The notes below the pieces were generated by a model, which searched no databases, had not been told where the DNA came from, and was given only the letters and a program-made list of their open reading frames with translations. From a virus, in IMG/VR virus record IMGVR_UViG_3300037104_000097, positions 1-23,975 of that record: DNA of 23,975 nt, one strand, 5' to 3'. Shown one piece after another: positions 22,126-23,975 of this stretch (its first letter is position 1; every line of letters begins with the position of its first letter). The position numbers and the translations under genes were made by a program.

Positions 22126-22746
22126 TTATAAAAATCCTCCCCACTGCTCCATCATAGCCTTTGCAATCCCGGTAAATGATTTACTCCTTTCGTTTGAATT
22201 ATCCCACGCTTTTCTTATTGGCAATTTGCTTTTCCGCCTTGTACCATCTTTCAACAATCCGCCTCTTGTGCTATTGCTTGTGTAATGAAATTTAGGCTCT
22301 ACTATTTCCGTTGGCTTTAATAACGGTAATCCTTTCAACCACAAACAGGTTCTTTTTTTAAATGGGTCGCCAAATTGCCAAGGGTTTATGATTTGGTCAG
22401 GCTTCCTCCAATTTGTATTCAAATAACCTGTTGGGTTTTCAATCGCAATCCTTTCACATTTGTTATTATAAATTTTCATTACAAAATCAAACGCTTTCTG
22501 TTGTCTGCCATCGGCTTGTTTAATTTTCCAACTTGGCGCACCCGCACCGGATAAATCTGTACAAGGCGGAAAAGCAATTATCATGTACCAATCTTGGTCT
22601 ATAATATCAAACAAATCGCCCTGATAATGTGGTAAGCCTTTCGCCCCGGGAAGCAAATCGCAACTCATCGCATCGTAACCGGCATTTATAAATTGTTCCG
22701 TTACTATTTGGCTTTCTTCACACGCTATTAAATATTTTTTTGCCAT
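22126..22746 (-). CDS. Small C5-cytosine DNA methyltransferase-like protein
   Basis: The 206-aa product begins MAKKYLIACEESQIVTEQFI and has motif IV-like IIAFPPCTDLSG with the catalytic-type Cys62 after Pro60-Pro61, then ERIAIENPTG (Glu103-Asn104, the ENV-like motif VI). An early acidic stretch (MSCDLLPGAKG) fits the cofactor pocket. It is much shorter than usual C5 methyltransferases, but the target-recognition part may be the basic end (FHYTSNSTRGGLLKDGTRRK). Such small proteins are found in phages and mobile elements, where they may protect DNA against restriction. It lies between attC-like sites 2 and 3 as a single-gene cassette. Confidence 0.75.
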   Translation of the reverse strand: MAKKYLIACEESQIVTEQFINAGYDAMSCDLLPGAKGLPHYQGDLFDIIDQDWYMIIAFPPCTDLSGAGAPSWKIKQADGRQQKAFDFVMKIYNNKCERIAIENPTGYLNTNWRKPDQIINPWQFGDPFKKRTCLWLKGLPLLKPTEIVEPKFHYTSNSTRGGLLKDGTRRKSKLPIRKAWDNSNERSKSFTGIAKAMMEQWGGFL

Positions 22747-22785
22747 CGCTATTTTTATAATTTTTTAAAACCAACTGTTCGCTTC

Positions 22786-22848
22786 GCCCGGTAACACCAC
22801 CTTTGCGCTATTGAAAAAACAGCGCAAAGCTGCGGTACGTTATAGGGC
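22786..22848 (-). repeat. attC-like site 3 (shortest, cleanest)
   Basis: 63 bases. Minus strand begins GCCCTATAACG and ends GTTACCGGGC. The inner arms CTTTGCGCT and AGCGCAAAG pair perfectly around an A/T-rich loop, with extra unpaired bases on one side between the arm and the end. This layout (conserved ends, arms, unpaired bases) is that of an integron attC site. Confidence 0.75.
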
Positions 22849-22850
22849 AT

Positions 22851-23060
22851 TTAAAAAGTGTCCAGCTCTATATCTATGTGACTAAATTTAGCATCTAATC
22901 CGAAACAATGGTCAATACTAACCACAGATGCAAAATGAATATCACCATTGAATGGAAATGTAATTCCACTCCCTATGTTTGGTATTACATTTATTTCAGT
23001 TTCAAATATATTTTCTCTTCGTTCGTCATCTGTTTGATAATTATAAAATATTGCTTTCAT
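22851..23060 (-). CDS. Cassette-borne protein of unknown function (69 aa)
   Basis: The product starts MKAIFYNYQTDDERRENIFE, then TEINVIPNIGSGITFPFNGD and a strand-rich end (IDHCFGLDAKFSHIDIELDT). It looks like a small beta-barrel; no family recognised. Its ATG lies 16 bases after the end of attC-like site 4, and its stop two bases before site 3. The flanking sequences GTTATAGGGC and GCCCTATAAC are exact reverse complements. No own promoter is evident. Confidence 0.6.
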   Translation of the reverse strand: MKAIFYNYQTDDERRENIFETEINVIPNIGSGITFPFNGDIHFASVVSIDHCFGLDAKFSHIDIELDTF

Positions 23061-23076
23061 TTTGATAATAATAAAC

Positions 23077-23212
23077 GCCCTATAACAATGTATATAGCAA
23101 ATTGGGGGCGTGTGCCATTTTGCAATATTTGTGCTGTTAATTTACTTTCGTGTGGTTTGATAGGGTAGCACATTTTAATCCCCCAACTTGCCATATACTT
23201 AACGTTAACTGC
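23077..23212 (-). repeat. attC-like site 4
   Basis: Minus strand begins GCAGTTAACG and ends GTTATAGGGC. Outer arms GTATATGGCAAGTTGGGGG (23198-23180) and CCCCCAATTTGCTATATAC (23108-23090) pair over 19 bp with two G-T wobbles. Those wobbles become A-C mismatches on the plus strand, a strand bias worth noting. Inner TGTGCT/AGCACA also pair. Confidence 0.72.
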
Positions 23213-23216
23213 AAGG

Positions 23217-23390
23217 CTAAAGACCCGCTTCGTTGTCAGTTCGTTTTTTAATTACTTTGTTCATTGCCTTTAATAATTCATCTATAAAAGGCTGACGAAT
23301 CTTAGGTATTTTGTTTTTGCGAACTGTTTGGCGTGAGCCGGAAAGCATCCGGCTCAATTCGCCCCAGTTGATTAAATCTTTAGTTTCCAT
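23217..23390 (-). CDS. Small HTH-like DNA-binding protein in a two-gene cassette (57 aa)
   Basis: A 57-codon frame from ATG 23390 to TAG 23217. METKDLINWGELSRMLSGSR then QTVRKNKIPKIRQPFIDELL forms a helix-turn-helix: W-G-E-L-S-R-M-L-S-G-S-R-Q-T-V-R, followed by K-I-P. The end is basic. It starts three bases after the stop of the 121-aa gene and its stop lies five bases from attC-like site 4. With the palindrome in the unit's promoter, it may repress its own operon, as antitoxins do; the toxin role of the partner is not shown. Confidence 0.62.
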   Translation of the reverse strand: METKDLINWGELSRMLSGSRQTVRKNKIPKIRQPFIDELLKAMNKVIKKRTDNEAGL

Positions 23391-23393
23391 ATT

Positions 23394-23759
23394 TTAGTCT
23401 AAATAATCAGCTTCAAAACATAAAATAACCACTTCGCCATCGCTACCAGTACCACTTACAATACCTGTATATTCAAATTTTGCACGATCTAAAAATTCGC
23501 TTCTAACTATTGATTTTTCAGTATAAACAGATAATCCATTTTCTGATTTGCTTTCGGAATAGTTCCATGAGATAAATTTTTCAGGGGCTTTACCAAATCT
23601 AAAAGCTGTTATAGTTTCTGCATTTTCTAAACTTATACCTTCGTAACCTAAATTATAAGCTACTTGTAATGTTGCTGTATAATACGACCAAAAATCTCCA
23701 GTAGCTCTGTGTTTTAAACCTGCTGCGTTTGCTTTTAATATTTGTTCTTTAGTAATCAT
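23394..23759 (-). CDS. Cassette-borne protein of unknown function (121 aa)
   Basis: ATG 23759 is chosen because the four-codon-longer ATG 23771 lies only about ten bases below the -7 box. The product begins MITKEQILKANAAGLKHRAT, then GDFWSYYTATLQVAYNLGYE and ends with a beta-rich part (EYTGIVSGTGSDGEVVILCF). No family recognised. It sits upstream of the HTH-like 57-aa gene in one unit with its own promoter. That pairing resembles toxin-antitoxin or regulator-effector cassettes, but no toxin motif is visible. Confidence 0.6.
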   Translation of the reverse strand: MITKEQILKANAAGLKHRATGDFWSYYTATLQVAYNLGYEGISLENAETITAFRFGKAPEKFISWNYSESKSENGLSVYTEKSIVRSEFLDRAKFEYTGIVSGTGSDGEVVILCFEADYLD

Positions 23760-23784
23760 TGTGTGTATCATTTATTTGATGAAG

Positions 23785-23815
23785 TAAAGATAACACATTT
23801 GTGTTACGTGTGCAA
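23785..23815 (-). promoter_or_regulatory. Cassette promoter with palindromic operator
   Basis: Minus strand: TTG (23815-23813), a 20-base spacer and TATCTTTA (23792-23785), one base off TANNTTTG. The spacer and edge of the -7 box hold the perfect inverted repeat TAACACA-AA-TGTGTTA (23806-23791). A protein bound there would block the promoter; the small HTH protein in the same unit is the obvious candidate. Confidence 0.62.
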
Positions 23816-23874
23816 GTATTTTATCAATTATTTTCAATATATTTCTAATTATTTTTAGGCAACAAACAAAAACG

Positions 23875-23973
23875 GGCGGTAACACGTGCTATACGTCAGT
23901 TTTGCAGATAGTTTAGTGCTTAATTGATAGTTTCTGCAAGCAAAACCGCACGCATAGCACCAACGTTATAGCC
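23875..23973 (-). repeat. attC-like site 5
   Basis: Minus strand begins GGCTATAACG and ends GTTACCGCC. Arms GTGCTATGCGTGCGGTTTTG (23960-23941) and CAAAACTGACGTATAGCAC (23904-23886) pair with a bulge and a wobble, and TTGCAGA/TCTGCAA extend the stem. The window ends two bases later, so a further cassette may lie to the right. Confidence 0.68.
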
Positions 23974-23975
23974 AA

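Larger units (their letters stand above)
21660..23973 (-). mobile_element. Integron-like gene cassette array (no integrase in window)
   Basis: Five attC-like palindromes separate four short gene units, all read from the minus strand: 121 aa plus 57 aa; 69 aa; 206 aa methyltransferase; 68 aa. Leaders are short and stops lie close to the next palindrome, as in integron cassettes. In two units the sequence just before the gene is the exact reverse complement of that just after it (GTTAGTTGC/GCAACTAAC and GTTATAGGGC/GCCCTATAAC). That fits cassette circles closing within the core G/TT. No integron integrase or attI is seen, so in this window it is an array without integrase. Alternative: a family of unrelated mobile palindromes. 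Confidence 0.65.

Noticed and set aside
22908-23168. Plus-strand 86-aa frame over the 69-aa cassette gene and attC-like site 4
   Set aside because: It crosses a palindrome and is antisense to a well-placed cassette gene; the composition is poor.
22786-23973. The palindromes as rho-independent terminators
   Set aside because: They are long and interrupted, lack consistent T tracts, and share specific end sequences that match per gene unit, which terminators would not do.
1-23975. Mu-type transposable phage as a firm label
   Set aside because: Head genes are Mu-like, but the window has a conventional terminase pair and no MuA or MuB-like gene, so the label would go beyond the evidence.
1-23975. 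CRISPR arrays, tRNA genes and a diversity-generating retroelement
   Set aside because: No regular spacer repeats, no cloverleaf-like sequence and no reverse transcriptase or template/variable repeat pair were seen.

Overview
The window reads as part of a tailed-phage or prophage genome from a Bacteroidetes host. At its right end is an array that looks like integron gene cassettes. The host call rests on three things: AT-rich DNA, start codons preceded by A/T-rich leaders rather than Shine-Dalgarno motifs, and a full TTG-N19-TACATTTG match to the Bacteroidetes -33/-7 promoter just upstream of the terminase genes. Every gene I accept is on the minus strand, so the map is read from right to left. 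I see no tRNA, rRNA, CRISPR array, integrase or transposase.

Right end, 23975-21644: five imperfect palindromes with ends of the form GC..TAACG / GTTA..GC alternate with short gene units. The units are a two-gene unit (121 aa plus a 57-aa HTH-like protein), a 69-aa unknown, a small C5-cytosine methyltransferase and a 68-aa unknown. The ends flanking individual genes are complementary to each other, exactly so in two of four cases, as expected for integron cassettes with attC sites. No integron integrase lies in the window.

Early region, 21567-15582: several small unknown proteins, a small HTH protein, a DUF1376-like replication protein whose gene contains two 23-bp palindromic iteron-like repeats beside an AT-rich tract (a candidate origin), a primase-helicase fusion, a PD-(D/E)XK-like nuclease, three small proteins (two of them joined by an ATGA overlap) and a truncated DUF5131-type radical-SAM protein.

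Late region, 15547-1: small and large terminase, a gp36-like head-tail connector with an apparent carbohydrate-binding-like insertion, a DUF935/Mu gp29-like portal, a Mu F-like minor head protein, then a terminator and a new transcription unit. That unit holds a DUF5856-like helical protein, Mu gpG-like morphogenesis protein, baseplate and fibre genes and a ribbon-helix-helix protein, and ends at a second terminator. Last come a ClpP-type prohead protease/scaffold fusion, the major capsid protein, a fibre-like protein with a signal peptide, a small unknown and a DUF2586-type tail sheath cut by the window edge. The sheath and J-like baseplate protein indicate a contractile-tailed, myovirus-type particle with Mu-like head genes. 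Packaging uses a conventional terminase. Tail tube and tape measure would lie further left.
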